A DNA stretch of 64,000 bases from NCBI GenBank assembly GCA_965215385.1, contig OZ244059.1, forward strand, positions 3,348,001 to 3,412,000, written 5' to 3'. A program made the translations under genes and the position numbers. This stretch comes from JAPORY01 sp965215385. Its GTDB lineage: Bacteria > Pseudomonadota > Alphaproteobacteria > Rhodobacterales > Rhodobacteraceae. This document shows, one piece after another, positions 43,637 through 53,299 of this stretch. Every line of letters begins with the position of its first letter. Positions within the stretch are counted from its first letter, which is position 1. The notes under the pieces are model-generated. The model saw nothing but the letters and a program-made list of their open reading frames with translations, did no database searches and was not told the DNA's origin.

Positions 43637-44110
43637 ATGACTTGGATGGTGAGCACCCTGTTCATCTTCTTATGCTGTGTCTCAGTCGCCCGAGCCAATA
43701 CGCTAGAGGGTATCGCTCGGGTAATTGATGGTGATACTTTGGAATTGGACGGTGCCGTGGTTCGGTTGCACGGGATCGACGCGCCCGAGTTAGATCAGAC
43801 CTGTAACGATGCGCAGGGCGCAACTTACCACTGTGGTCGGGCGGCGACAGCCGCTCTAATCGAATGGATTGGGGAACAATCGATTCGATGTGACATGCGG
43901 AACCGCGACCGGTATGGTCGTTGGATCGCCGTGTGCTCTCTTGCTGACGCGGATATTAATGCGCGATTAGTGCGGAATGGTCATGCGCTTGCCTACCGGC
44001 ATTTCAGCAGCGATTATGTGACAGCGGAAGATGAAGCGCGGTCGCAAAAACAAGGCATGTGGGCTGGAGAATTTACGCCGCCGTGGGACTGGCGACGAGG
44101 GGTACGATGA
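43637..44110 (+). CDS. Exported thermonuclease (SNase) family protein
   Basis: The 157-residue protein has a signal peptide (MTWMVSTLFIFLCCVSVARA) and a staphylococcal-nuclease-like domain. That domain shows GIARVIDGDTLELDG, VVRLHGIDAPELDQTC, DRYGRWIAVC and GHALAYRHF, followed by QGMWAGEFTPPWDWRR. The residues that bind calcium and the catalytic R...E/D pattern appear present. It probably acts in the periplasm. Its place inside the nuo operon, between nuoJ and nuoK, is unusual for a nuclease. The stop overlaps the next small gene. ATG 43646 is an alternative start. Confidence 0.85.
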   Translation: MTWMVSTLFIFLCCVSVARANTLEGIARVIDGDTLELDGAVVRLHGIDAPELDQTCNDAQGATYHCGRAATAALIEWIGEQSIRCDMRNRDRYGRWIAVCSLADADINARLVRNGHALAYRHFSSDYVTAEDEARSQKQGMWAGEFTPPWDWRRGVR

Positions 44111-44277
44111 TGCTAACGCTGCTGTTCGTCCTCATAGCAATCTTGGTTTTGTTGTCTGTACGCCAAGATTGGCGAACCGTCATTCGCTACCGAGAGGACC
44201 GGTGCGAACAATTGCGGTCAATCATGATCGCAAAGGCGGTGCAACATGTTGGTAATTTTGAGCACCAGAATGCGTAA
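44107..44277 (+). CDS. Small single-span membrane protein
   Basis: The 56-residue protein starts MMLTLLFVLIAILVLLSVRQ, one transmembrane helix, and continues with a basic cytoplasmic-type tail. ATG 44107 overlaps the nuclease stop by four bases (ATGA), so translation is likely coupled. I do not recognise a family. The second ATG (44110) is also possible. Confidence 0.5.
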   Translation: MMLTLLFVLIAILVLLSVRQDWRTVIRYREDRCEQLRSIMIAKAVQHVGNFEHQNA

Positions 44278-44412
44278 TATTTCGTCCTACAATCTCAGCT
44301 TCGCTGACCAGCAGATCACGATGATGAAGATGATCGTTCTGCGTGGCTGTGAGCGGGTTCACCATCCGCTACTGCCGCTAGCGCATACGCCCTTGGATAC
44401 CGAGGCAAAGGG

Positions 44413-44718
44413 ATGATCGGCCTTGAACATTATCTAACAGTCGCTGCGACGTTATTTGTTATTGGGATATTTGGCCTCTTCCTAAACCGAAAGAATGTGA
44501 TCATATTGCTGATGAGCATCGAATTAATGCTCCTCGCGGTCAACATTAATCTGGTCGCTTTCTCATCATTTCTCGGCGACTTAGTTGGCCAAGTCTTTAC
44601 CTTTTTTGTATTGACCGTGGCGGCAGCCGAGGCGGCGATTGGCCTAGCGATCCTAGTTTGCTTCTTTCGAAATCGCGGAACGATTGCCGTCGAAGATATT
44701 AACGTGATGAAGGGGTAG
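44413..44718 (+). CDS. nuoK: NADH-quinone oxidoreductase subunit K
   Basis: Membrane subunit with three helices and two conserved buried glutamates, in LLMSIELMLLAVNINLVAFS near residue 33 and VLTVAAAEAAIGLAILVCFF near 65. The 101-residue length is exact for the family. It begins about 135 bases after the small membrane gene and ends eight bases before nuoL. Confidence 0.97.
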   Translation: MIGLEHYLTVAATLFVIGIFGLFLNRKNVIILLMSIELMLLAVNINLVAFSSFLGDLVGQVFTFFVLTVAAAEAAIGLAILVCFFRNRGTIAVEDINVMKG

Positions 44719-44725
44719 GGCGATC

Positions 44726-46870
44726 ATGGAGGTCTTTATCCTTTTTGCACCTCTGATTGGAGCACTCATTGCTGGATTTGCTCGCAAAGTTATTGGTGAG
44801 ATAGCGGCCCAATGGGTGACAATTGTGCTGGTATTTGGTGCCGCGGCCGGTAGTTGGCTGTTGTTCGTAACGTTTGATCCCAGTGCCCACGCTGGTGGCT
44901 ATTATACTGTAACGGTCTTGCGCTGGATTGAAAGCGGGCTCCTTAGTACCGACTGGGCGATTCGCATTGATCGACTGACCTTGATTATGCTGGTTGTCAT
45001 CACAACCGTTTCCTCGCTCGTACACCTCTATAGCGTCGGCTATATGGATCATGACTCGCATTGGGAGGCAGGCGAAAACTACAAAGCACGCTTTTTTGCG
45101 TATCTGAGTTTCTTTACCTTCACGATGCTGACATTGGTGACGGCGGACAATTTGGTCCAGATGTTTTTCGGCTGGGAGGGAGTTGGCGTTGCGTCTTACC
45201 TGCTGATAGGTTTTTACTATCGCAAGCCCTCGGCAAATGCAGCAGCAATCAAGGCTTTTCTCGTCAATCGAGTGGGTGATTTTGGCTTCGGTCTCGGTAT
45301 TTTTGCGCTGTTTTTTCTCGTTGAGTCGATAAATTTCTCGGATGTTTTTGCTGCCGCCCCCGATTTAGCAACATTACAAGTCGCGTTCCTTGGTGCCAGC
45401 TTTAACGCCGTCGAGTTGGTTTGCTTATTGTTGTTTGTCGGCGCGATGGGAAAATCCGCCCAGCTCGTTTTACATACTTGGCTACCAGATGCTATGGAGG
45501 GACCGACTCCAGTGTCAGCTCTTATTCACGCGGCGACAATGGTGACCGCCGGTGTTTTTCTTGTTTGCCGGATGTCGCCGCTGATGGAATTCGCGCCCAA
45601 CGCAACCACTTTCATCACCGTTTTGGGTGCAGCAACCGCGTTTTTTGCGGCATCAGTTGGGTTGGTGCAGACGGATATCAAGCGCGTCATCGCCTATTCG
45701 ACCTGCTCACAGCTTGGTTACATGTTTGCCGCAGCTGGGGTAGGGATGTATTCCGTGGCGATGTTTCACTTGTTTACTCATGCCTTTTTCAAGGCGATGC
45801 TGTTTTTGGGCGCTGGTTCGGTGATTCACGCCATGCATCATCAACAAGATATGATGAATTACGGGGGATTACGACGCAAAATCCCCATCACTTTTTGGGC
45901 GATGATGATTGGTACTTTGGCGATCACCGGGGCGGGGGTTCCGGTTTGGCTCTTGGCCTTCAATGAAGTGCCAATTGGATTTGCCGGATTTCAGTCCAAA
46001 GACGCCATTGTTGAGAGCGTCTATGGTGCCGAATCGCGCTTCAGTTTCTGGTTACTGATCATTGCGGCGGTGTTCACAAGTTTTTATTCGTGGCGCCTCA
46101 TGTTTCTCACTTTTTTTGGGCAACCGCGTCGTAGGGACATTTATCGCGATGCGCATGAGAGCCCGATTACCATGCTGCTCCCGTTAGGTGCGCTCGCAAT
46201 CGGTTCAGTGTTCGCCGGCATGGTCTGGTACAAGTCGTATTTTGGGCATGTGGACCAGGTCGGGAACTTTTTTGGAATTGCGGTGACCGAACTCTCGGAT
46301 GTCCGCGCGCAAATGGATAAAGCTGAGCACCCGCCAGCGGGACCAGCGGATTCGCAGGATACTCAAGCAGAGCACGGTAGCGTGGCGGCGCATCATTATG
46401 TTTTTTCGGGACGACCTGAGGAAGGCGGTCTTTATTTTGCGCCAGAAAATACTCTTCTGGTCGATGCTCATAAGGTGCCGAACTGGGTCAAGACTGCGCC
46501 GTTTGCGGCGATGCTACTCGGATTTTTTATGGCTTATTGGTTTTATATTCGAAACCAATCGCTGCCACAGCGGTTGGCGGCGAACCAAAGGCCGTTGTAT
46601 CTTTTCTTGAAAAACAAGTGGTATTTTGACGAACTCTATGCGGCGATTTTAGTCCGTCCCGCCTTTGCCATTGGACGACTGTTATGGCGTGGCGGGGACG
46701 GGCGGCTGATTGACGGCGGCATCAACGGTCTGGCGATGGGGGTAGTGCCGTTCTTCACCCGTCTCGCGATGCGGGCGCAATCGGGGTACATCTTTACATA
46801 CGCTTTCTGGATGGTTGTCGGAATTACGGTGCTGATAACGTGGATGTCGATTGCGGGCGGACGACCGTAG
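44726..46870 (+). CDS. nuoL: NADH-quinone oxidoreductase subunit L
   Basis: Largest antiporter-like proton-pumping subunit, with about 16 transmembrane helices and a long lateral helix near the C-terminus. The 714-residue protein has DNLVQMFFGWEGVGVASYLL near residue 137 with the key glutamate, HTWLPDAMEGPTPVSALIHA near 250 and the lysine-bearing TDIKRVIAYSTCSQLGYMF near 315. A soluble loop of about 60 residues near 530-590 is rich in acidic residues. The stop overlaps the GTG of nuoM. Confidence 0.97.
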   Translation: MEVFILFAPLIGALIAGFARKVIGEIAAQWVTIVLVFGAAAGSWLLFVTFDPSAHAGGYYTVTVLRWIESGLLSTDWAIRIDRLTLIMLVVITTVSSLVHLYSVGYMDHDSHWEAGENYKARFFAYLSFFTFTMLTLVTADNLVQMFFGWEGVGVASYLLIGFYYRKPSANAAAIKAFLVNRVGDFGFGLGIFALFFLVESINFSDVFAAAPDLATLQVAFLGASFNAVELVCLLLFVGAMGKSAQLVLHTWLPDAMEGPTPVSALIHAATMVTAGVFLVCRMSPLMEFAPNATTFITVLGAATAFFAASVGLVQTDIKRVIAYSTCSQLGYMFAAAGVGMYSVAMFHLFTHAFFKAMLFLGAGSVIHAMHHQQDMMNYGGLRRKIPITFWAMMIGTLAITGAGVPVWLLAFNEVPIGFAGFQSKDAIVESVYGAESRFSFWLLIIAAVFTSFYSWRLMFLTFFGQPRRRDIYRDAHESPITMLLPLGALAIGSVFAGMVWYKSYFGHVDQVGNFFGIAVTELSDVRAQMDKAEHPPAGPADSQDTQAEHGSVAAHHYVFSGRPEEGGLYFAPENTLLVDAHKVPNWVKTAPFAAMLLGFFMAYWFYIRNQSLPQRLAANQRPLYLFLKNKWYFDELYAAILVRPAFAIGRLLWRGGDGRLIDGGINGLAMGVVPFFTRLAMRAQSGYIFTYAFWMVVGITVLITWMSIAGGRP

Positions 46871-48411
46871 TGGATAACTTGCTTTCAATCACAACCTTTA
46901 TTCCAACAGTTGCTGCTGTAATTTTGGCTTTGTTTCTGCACGGTGACGACGAGGGAGCACAGCGTAATGCCAAATATGCAACCCTTTTTGCGACCTTTGC
47001 GACCCTTCTGGTCTCCCTATTTATTCTCGTGGGTTTTGATCCGAATGACACCGGATTCCAATTTGTAGAAGAGAGCCGGTGGCTCTTAGGTTTGACCTAC
47101 AAAATGGGCGTCGATGGTATTAGTGTTCTGTTCGTCGTTCTTACGACATTCATCATGCCCCTAGTGATTCTGGCGAGTTGGCACCTTAAACACCGTGTCA
47201 AAGAATACATGATTGCTTTTCTGTTGTTAGAGACGCTGATGCTCGGCGTCTTTATGGCTCTGGACCTCGTGTTATTCTACCTATTTTTTGAGGCGGGGTT
47301 GATTCCGATGTTTTTGATCATTGGAATCTGGGGCGGTAAGGACCGCGTATATGCCGCCTTTAAGTTTTTCCTCTATACCTTCCTTGGTTCGGTCTTGATG
47401 TTGGTAGCGATGATCGGGATGTATGTTGACGCCAACACGACAGACATCGAATTGTTGCTTCAGCATCAATTTTCTTCGGCGACATTGGACCTATTCGGCG
47501 TTCAAATTTTGGGCGGCGTACAAACCCTTATGTGGTTGGCTTTTTTTGCGAGTTTCGCCGTCAAGATGCCGATGTGGCCGGTGCACACGTGGTTGCCCGA
47601 CGCGCATGTGCAAGCACCGACAGCTGGTTCGGTAATTCTGGCTTCGATTTTGTTGAAGATGGGTGGCTATGGTTTTCTGAGGTTTAGTGTGCCGATGTTT
47701 CCAGTTGGCTCAGAAGTGATGGCGACTTTTGTCTTGTGGCTGAGTGCAATTGCGATTGTGTACGCTTCGCTTGTTGCGCTGGTACAAGAGGACGTAAAGA
47801 AACTGATTGCTTATTCCTCGGTGGCGCATATGGGGTTTGTGACGATGGGAATATTCGCCTTTAACCAGCAAGGATTGGACGGGGCGATATTCCAAATGAT
47901 CAGCCATGGTTTCATTTCGGGTGCTTTGTTTTTGTGTGTTGGCGTCATTTATGATCGTATGCATACGCGGCAAATTGATGCTTATGGCGGGCTCGTTAAC
48001 CGGATGCCGGCGTATGCTCTGATATTCATGTTGTTCACGCTGGCGAATGTAGGTTTGCCCGGCACGTCGGGTTTTGTTGGTGAATTCCTAACCTTGGTTG
48101 CGGTGTTTCAAGTCAACACTTGGGTCGCATTATTCGCGACATCAGGGGTAATTTTTTCAGCTGCTTATGCCTTGTGGCTATATCGTCGGGTCGTTTTTGG
48201 TGACTTGATCAAGGAGAGCTTGAGGACAATATCGGATCTCACAACTCGAGAACGACTGATTTTTGCGCCGCTCGTTGCGGCGACGATATTTTTCGGGGTT
48301 TATCCGTCGCCTATTCTTGACACGGTTGGTCCGACGGTGGCGGCCTTGCTCGACGATCATCATTCGGCCCTCTTGTTTAACGGCGACGAAACGCGATTAG
48401 TATCGAAGTGA
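46870..48411 (+). CDS. nuoM: NADH-quinone oxidoreductase subunit M
   Basis: Antiporter-like proton-pumping subunit with about 14 helices. The start is the GTG at 46870, overlapping the nuoL stop by one base (TAGTG), which gives MDNLLSITTFIPTVAAVILA. The 513-residue protein has FYLFFEAGLIPMFLIIGIWG near residue 135, HTWLPDAHVQAPTAGSVILA near 238 and EDVKKLIAYSSVAHMGFV near 308. An upstream in-frame ATG at 46840 lies inside nuoL and is not needed. Confidence 0.96.
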   Translation: MDNLLSITTFIPTVAAVILALFLHGDDEGAQRNAKYATLFATFATLLVSLFILVGFDPNDTGFQFVEESRWLLGLTYKMGVDGISVLFVVLTTFIMPLVILASWHLKHRVKEYMIAFLLLETLMLGVFMALDLVLFYLFFEAGLIPMFLIIGIWGGKDRVYAAFKFFLYTFLGSVLMLVAMIGMYVDANTTDIELLLQHQFSSATLDLFGVQILGGVQTLMWLAFFASFAVKMPMWPVHTWLPDAHVQAPTAGSVILASILLKMGGYGFLRFSVPMFPVGSEVMATFVLWLSAIAIVYASLVALVQEDVKKLIAYSSVAHMGFVTMGIFAFNQQGLDGAIFQMISHGFISGALFLCVGVIYDRMHTRQIDAYGGLVNRMPAYALIFMLFTLANVGLPGTSGFVGEFLTLVAVFQVNTWVALFATSGVIFSAAYALWLYRRVVFGDLIKESLRTISDLTTRERLIFAPLVAATIFFGVYPSPILDTVGPTVAALLDDHHSALLFNGDETRLVSK

Positions 48412-48422
48412 TGGTTTCATAA

Positions 48423-49871
48423 ATGACCCTCTTGGACTTCCTCATCATTTTGCCAGAACTCGTTCTCGCGACGCTGGCGATGCTATTTTTGATTGGCTGT
48501 GCTTACGGCGGCGGCGAAAAGAACGTTGCGGTTGTAAGTTGGTGCGGGGTGATTGCCCTGATTTTGATGGCGGTATTTATCGGGTTGCGGGGCAGTATCA
48601 TCGCGGTTGACTATGGTTTCGGCGGGCTTTTCATTGATGATGCTTTTGCCCGTTTTTGTAAGGTTATGATTCTCGTTTCGGCCGGTGTCGTTTTACTCAT
48701 GACCCAGAGTTGCTCGGAGCGCCATGACTTGGCGCGGTATGAGTATCCCGTACTAATCTTGCTGGCGGTTGTCGGCATGATGATCATGGTCAGTGCGTCA
48801 GACTTAATGACGCTCTATATGGGTTTAGAATTACAATCTTTGTCGCTGTATGTCATCGCGTCGATGCAACGTGATAGCATTCGGTCGACAGAGGCCGGCT
48901 TAAAATATTTTGTGTTGGGGGCATTGTCATCGGGGCTGTTGTTGTTTGGGGCTTCGCTGATTTATGGCTTTACTGGTACGACGCAGTTTTCGGGAATTAT
49001 TCAGGTCGCAGTTTCTGAACAGATTTCACTCGGACTACTGTTCGGATTAATGTTTGTGATTTCTGGGCTCGCTTTTAAGGTCTCTGCCGTACCGTTTCAC
49101 ATGTGGATCCCTGATGTCTATGAGGGTTCAGCAACGCCGGTCACGGCGTTCTTTGCGACCGCACCGAAAGTAGCCGCGATTGCCTTGATCGCCCGCGTTC
49201 TCCACGACGCGTTCGCGGGATTGGCGGTCGAATGGCAGCAGGTAATCGCGTTGTTGTCAGTCCTCTCAATGTTTTTTGGCGCAATTGCGGCTATTGGACA
49301 GCGCGATATTAAGCGGCTGATGGCATATTCCTCAATTGCCCATATGGGTTATGCGTTAATGGGGCTTGCGGCCGGGACGGCGTTCGGTGTGGAAGCATTA
49401 CTGATTTACATGGCCATCTATGTTGCAATGAATTTCGGCACATTTGCCTTTATCTTAATGATGGAGCGTGACGGGCAACCAGTTACCGAAATATCGGCCT
49501 TAGCACTGATTTCTAGGCAACAGCCGATTAAGGCACTGTCGTTGCTGATCTTGCTTTTCTCTTTAGCCGGAGTACCGCCGATGCTCGGATTTTTTGGTAA
49601 ATTCTATGTCCTTAAAGCGGCGTATGCGGCGGGGCTAATTTGGCTTGCCGTCGCTGGTGTGATTGCATCGGTTATTGGCGCTTATTACTATCTTCGTATT
49701 GTGTTCTTGATGTATTTTGGTGATGAGCCGAGTGAAGACGTGCAGGCTATGCGATCACCAATCCTATCTGGCCTCCTCGTGGCGTCGGCGGCGATTATGT
49801 TGATTGGTATTGTGAATTTATTTGGTCTTGAGGGTGCTGCGCGGGCAGCGGCTGAGGTATTGGTGGGGTGA
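48423..49871 (+). CDS. nuoN: NADH-quinone oxidoreductase subunit N
   Basis: Third antiporter-like subunit, with 14 helices and no bacterial N-terminal shortening. The 482-residue protein shows DLMTLYMGLELQSLSLYVIA near residue 125, PFHMWIPDVYEGSATPVTAF near 225 and QRDIKRLMAYSSIAHMGYAL near 293. It closes the complex I gene set; birA follows after 76 bases. Confidence 0.97.
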   Translation: MTLLDFLIILPELVLATLAMLFLIGCAYGGGEKNVAVVSWCGVIALILMAVFIGLRGSIIAVDYGFGGLFIDDAFARFCKVMILVSAGVVLLMTQSCSERHDLARYEYPVLILLAVVGMMIMVSASDLMTLYMGLELQSLSLYVIASMQRDSIRSTEAGLKYFVLGALSSGLLLFGASLIYGFTGTTQFSGIIQVAVSEQISLGLLFGLMFVISGLAFKVSAVPFHMWIPDVYEGSATPVTAFFATAPKVAAIALIARVLHDAFAGLAVEWQQVIALLSVLSMFFGAIAAIGQRDIKRLMAYSSIAHMGYALMGLAAGTAFGVEALLIYMAIYVAMNFGTFAFILMMERDGQPVTEISALALISRQQPIKALSLLILLFSLAGVPPMLGFFGKFYVLKAAYAAGLIWLAVAGVIASVIGAYYYLRIVFLMYFGDEPSEDVQAMRSPILSGLLVASAAIMLIGIVNLFGLEGAARAAAEVLVG

Positions 49872-49947
49872 CAGTTCGCCGTTTAACCGCCGCTGTGAGC
49901 AATGTATGCGAGTTGGTTGTGAGCGGTTTGACTTGAGGTCGATCGGC

Positions 49948-50700
49948 GTGACCTGGCCGTCAGGATATCGACTGCGGTGCCTCGGAACGGTAACAAGCAC
50001 CTTGGATATCGCCGCGAGAGTTGCGCACGAAATTGCTGAGCCCGAGTGGATTTTTGCCGAACGTCAGACTGCCGCTCGGGGTCGTCATGGGCGCAATTGG
50101 GTGACATCAGAAAGGAACTTGTCAGCAGCATTGGTAATGCCGTTGGTAGGCACTTTAGAGCGAGCGACCTTGCGGTCATTTGTAGCGGCCTTAGCGCTAT
50201 ATGATGCGGTGACGGCGGTGACGGCGTGCGGTATTAATCTCTCCATCAAATGGCCGAACGATATTCTACTAAACGGGGGAAAGCTTGCGGGGATATTGCT
50301 TGAGAGCGGCGTGACCGCTGGCAAAGACCAATATTTGGCCATTGGTATCGGGGTAAATTTGATTGATGTGCCGTCGTTGGAGGCTCTTGAACCTAGCGCC
50401 CTTCCAGCCGTGTCCTTACACAAAGAAACCGGGGTGTCGATTACGCCAATGAATTTTTTGCAGCAGTTGGCCGTCGCTTTTGAAAAAAACGAACGATGCT
50501 TTACGGAGTTTGGATTTGAACCGATCCGTCGCTTATGCTTGCGTTATGCCGCTAAACTCGGCGAGGACATTACTGTGCGTATTAATGGTGCAAGTATAAC
50601 GGGGATTTTTGAATCGGTGAATGCGAATGGACAGTTGGTTTTAAAAACAGCGACCGGATACCAGACGATTTCGTCGGCCGATGTGTATTTCGGAGAGTAG
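49948..50700 (+). CDS. birA: Biotin--[acetyl-CoA-carboxylase] ligase BirA
   Basis: Attaches biotin to the carrier domain of acetyl-CoA carboxylase and related enzymes. The 250-residue protein has the ATP/biotin loop AARGRHGRNWVTSE near residue 43, SIKWPNDILLNGGKLAGILL near 100 and IGIGVNL near 134. There is no N-terminal helix-turn-helix, so it cannot act as a DNA-binding repressor. GTG 49948 is chosen because TTGAGG lies 10 bases before it and the product then starts MTWPSGYRL; the frame remains open upstream into nuoN. It ends three bases before coaX. Confidence 0.92.
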   Translation: MTWPSGYRLRCLGTVTSTLDIAARVAHEIAEPEWIFAERQTAARGRHGRNWVTSERNLSAALVMPLVGTLERATLRSFVAALALYDAVTAVTACGINLSIKWPNDILLNGGKLAGILLESGVTAGKDQYLAIGIGVNLIDVPSLEALEPSALPAVSLHKETGVSITPMNFLQQLAVAFEKNERCFTEFGFEPIRRLCLRYAAKLGEDITVRINGASITGIFESVNANGQLVLKTATGYQTISSADVYFGE

Positions 50701-50703
50701 GGT

Positions 50704-51489
50704 ATGCTGCTAGCGATTGATTGCGGGAATACCAATACCGTTTTTGCGATTTGGGACGGTTCAAAGTTTATTTGCACGATGCGTACTTCAACGCATCATT
50801 CGCGCACGGCCGATGCCTATTTTACGTGGTTTTCAACGCTTCTTTCTCACTACGGGATACAGGCAGACATCAGTGATATAATCATTTCTTCAACAGTGCC
50901 ACGGGTGGTGTTCAATTTGCGGGTTTTTGCCGACCGCTTTTTCGGCTGTCGGCCGTTGGTGGTTGGTAAGGATGGTTGTGTCCTTCCGCGCGAGCCTAGA
51001 GTTGATAGTGGCACGATTGTTGGCCCTGACCGTCTGGTCAATTCGGCCGGTGCTTATGACCGATTTGGCGGTGACTTGATTGTCGTCGATTTCGGCACCG
51101 CTACGACCTTTGATGTCGTTGACAGTGACGGGGCCTATATCGGTGGATTGATTGCGCCGGGGGTGAATCTGAGTTTGGAAGCGTTGCACATGTCGGCGGC
51201 GGCGTTGCCGCATGTTGACATTTCAAGACCGCGCATTGTGGTTGGAACCAATACAGTGGCGTGCATGCAATCAGGGGTATTCTGGGGATATATTGGTTTG
51301 GTCAAAGAGTGCTGCACTCGAATTAAGTTGGAGCGCTCACGTTCAATGACTGTTGTCGGAACGGGAGGTTTGGCGCCGTTATTTGCGGAAACTGAAGCGC
51401 TGTTCGATGCCCTTGACGACAATTTAACGATGCATGGGTTGAGGGTTATTCATGAATTCAATTCGAAACGCGAGGCGGAGCATGAGTAA
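50704..51489 (+). CDS. coaX: Type III pantothenate kinase CoaX
   Basis: Phosphorylates pantothenate in the first step of coenzyme A synthesis. The 261-residue protein has the actin-like phosphate motif LLAIDCGNTNTVFAIWDG at the N-terminus, GPDRLVNSAGAYDRFGGDLI near residue 104 and VDFGTATTFDVVD just after it, then GGLIAPGVNLSLEALHMSAA near 147. It overlaps the ribonuclease J start by eight bases. This birA-coaX-rnj order after nuoN is common in alphaproteobacteria. Confidence 0.95.
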   Translation: MLLAIDCGNTNTVFAIWDGSKFICTMRTSTHHSRTADAYFTWFSTLLSHYGIQADISDIIISSTVPRVVFNLRVFADRFFGCRPLVVGKDGCVLPREPRVDSGTIVGPDRLVNSAGAYDRFGGDLIVVDFGTATTFDVVDSDGAYIGGLIAPGVNLSLEALHMSAAALPHVDISRPRIVVGTNTVACMQSGVFWGYIGLVKECCTRIKLERSRSMTVVGTGGLAPLFAETEALFDALDDNLTMHGLRVIHEFNSKREAEHE

Positions 51490-53149
51490 AGAGCGACTCA
51501 TATATTTGCCGCTTGGCGGTGCGGGTGAGATTGGGATGAATGCTTACGTTTATGGCTATGGCGAGCCGAACAACGAGCGGTTTATTCTGGTCGATCTTGG
51601 CATCACATTCCCGGATATGGACAGCACCCCCGGGGTCAATTTGATTTTGCCAGATCTTGCTTGGCTTGAGGAGCGGGCGGATCGTCTCGAAGCGATATTT
51701 ATTTCGCACGCGCATGAAGACCATGTTGGTGCGCTGCCGCTCCTTTGGGAGGACTTGCGAGCACCGGTTTATGCTCGACCCTTTGTTGCTGAGATCGTTC
51801 GTCGAAAATTTACGGAGTATGGAGTTTCGCAAAAAGGATTGCGCACGACGGAAGTCTGGCCGCACCAAATCGAGGCCGGACCGTTTACGGTTTCGTTTGT
51901 CCCGGTGTCTCATTCTGTCCCGGCGAGTTCCGCTTTATTGATCCAGACGCCGGTTGGTCGTGTTATTCACACCGGAGATTTTAAGCTCGACGAATCGCCA
52001 GTGGTGGGAGACGCTTTTGATGAGGAACTCTGGCAAGCGGTATCGGCTGACGGTGTTCGTGCGCTTGTTTGTGACTCGACCAATGTGTTTGTCTCGCACA
52101 GCGGTCGGTCGGAGGGAAGGCTGTCGCCGGCCATTGAGGAGTTGATCCAAAGCTCTGCGGGGGTCGTGGCTGCCACAACTTTTGCCTCGAACATTGCCCG
52201 CCTCAAAACCCTTGCGGACGCTGGGATACGAGCTGGGCGTTCAATTTGCTTATTGGGCAGAGCCATGCGTCGGATGATAGAGGCGGCCAAAGTTACGGAT
52301 GTCTTGTCGAGTTTCCCGAACGTTGTTTCCGCTAGCGAGGCAGCACTGATTCCGCGTGAAAACCTGATGCTGTTGGTGACGGGCAGTCAGGGTGAGCCGC
52401 GGGCGGTTTCCGCGCAATTGGCGAATGGAAAATATCAGGGTTTGGAACTCGTGCGGGGCGATTTGTTCTTGTTTTCCTCAAAGACAATCCCTGGTAACGA
52501 AAAAGCGGTATTGAAGGTAATTAATAATTTAAGTCGCAATGGCGTAGTGGTCATTGATGACAGTGCGGACCGCTTTCATGTGTCGGGTCATGCGAATCTA
52601 CCAGATTTAGAGCGAATTCACACCATTGTTGATCCGCAAATCGTTATTCCGATGCATGGTGAACGCCGTCATTTGGAGCAGCATGTCCAGATGTGCCGAG
52701 AGCGTGGCCGCGAGGCCATTGTCGCCGTTAATGGCGCGATGATTGATTTATCGAACGAACTTCCGAAGGTAATTCAAACTGTAACGTCGGGGCGTCTATA
52801 CTTTGACGGTGATGTATTGATACCGGCGTTTGATGGCGTTGTGAGGGACCGTATTCGTCTGGCCTTAAATGGTCATATTGCGGTCAGCGTTGTTCAGACC
52901 AAGTCTGCGAAGCCGACCTTTCGCTGCTCAGCGGTTCTTCGTGGATTATGGCAAGGCGACGAGGACTCAGTCACTAGGAGTGCCTTAGAAAGAGAACTCG
53001 GCAAATTAATCGGGAGCTTGCCAGCAAAGACCCTCAAGGATGACGAGAGATTGCAAGAAGAGGTCGTGCGCGGTGTAAAGAAGACGACGAACAATCTGAT
53101 AGGCAAACGCCCGGAGGTCTCTGTTATTGTCATGCGAATTGGGGAGTAG
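51482..53149 (+). CDS. rnj: Ribonuclease J
   Basis: Metallo-beta-lactamase ribonuclease of the beta-CASP family that processes and degrades RNA from the 5' end. The 555-residue protein has LIYLPLGGAGEIGMNAYVYG at the start, the zinc motif SHAHEDHVGAL near residue 72, HTGDFKLDESP near 160, the beta-CASP region around TTFASNIARL and TGSQGEPRAV, and the final HVSGHANLPDL with PMHGERRHL. ATG 51482 is preferred to one at 51452 deeper inside coaX. Confidence 0.95.
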   Translation: MSKERLIYLPLGGAGEIGMNAYVYGYGEPNNERFILVDLGITFPDMDSTPGVNLILPDLAWLEERADRLEAIFISHAHEDHVGALPLLWEDLRAPVYARPFVAEIVRRKFTEYGVSQKGLRTTEVWPHQIEAGPFTVSFVPVSHSVPASSALLIQTPVGRVIHTGDFKLDESPVVGDAFDEELWQAVSADGVRALVCDSTNVFVSHSGRSEGRLSPAIEELIQSSAGVVAATTFASNIARLKTLADAGIRAGRSICLLGRAMRRMIEAAKVTDVLSSFPNVVSASEAALIPRENLMLLVTGSQGEPRAVSAQLANGKYQGLELVRGDLFLFSSKTIPGNEKAVLKVINNLSRNGVVVIDDSADRFHVSGHANLPDLERIHTIVDPQIVIPMHGERRHLEQHVQMCRERGREAIVAVNGAMIDLSNELPKVIQTVTSGRLYFDGDVLIPAFDGVVRDRIRLALNGHIAVSVVQTKSAKPTFRCSAVLRGLWQGDEDSVTRSALERELGKLIGSLPAKTLKDDERLQEEVVRGVKKTTNNLIGKRPEVSVIVMRIGE

Positions 53150-53299
53150 CGGAATTTTACCCTACGAGTTGCATCGGTAATTCCTTCATAGAGAAGCGGC
53201 AATTGAATGTTTCCGACCGCGTATGAAAAACGATGAAGTTACTCTCGATAAGAACGAGAGAGTATTGGATGAAGGTGACTGAGCGACCGAGTTGAATGG

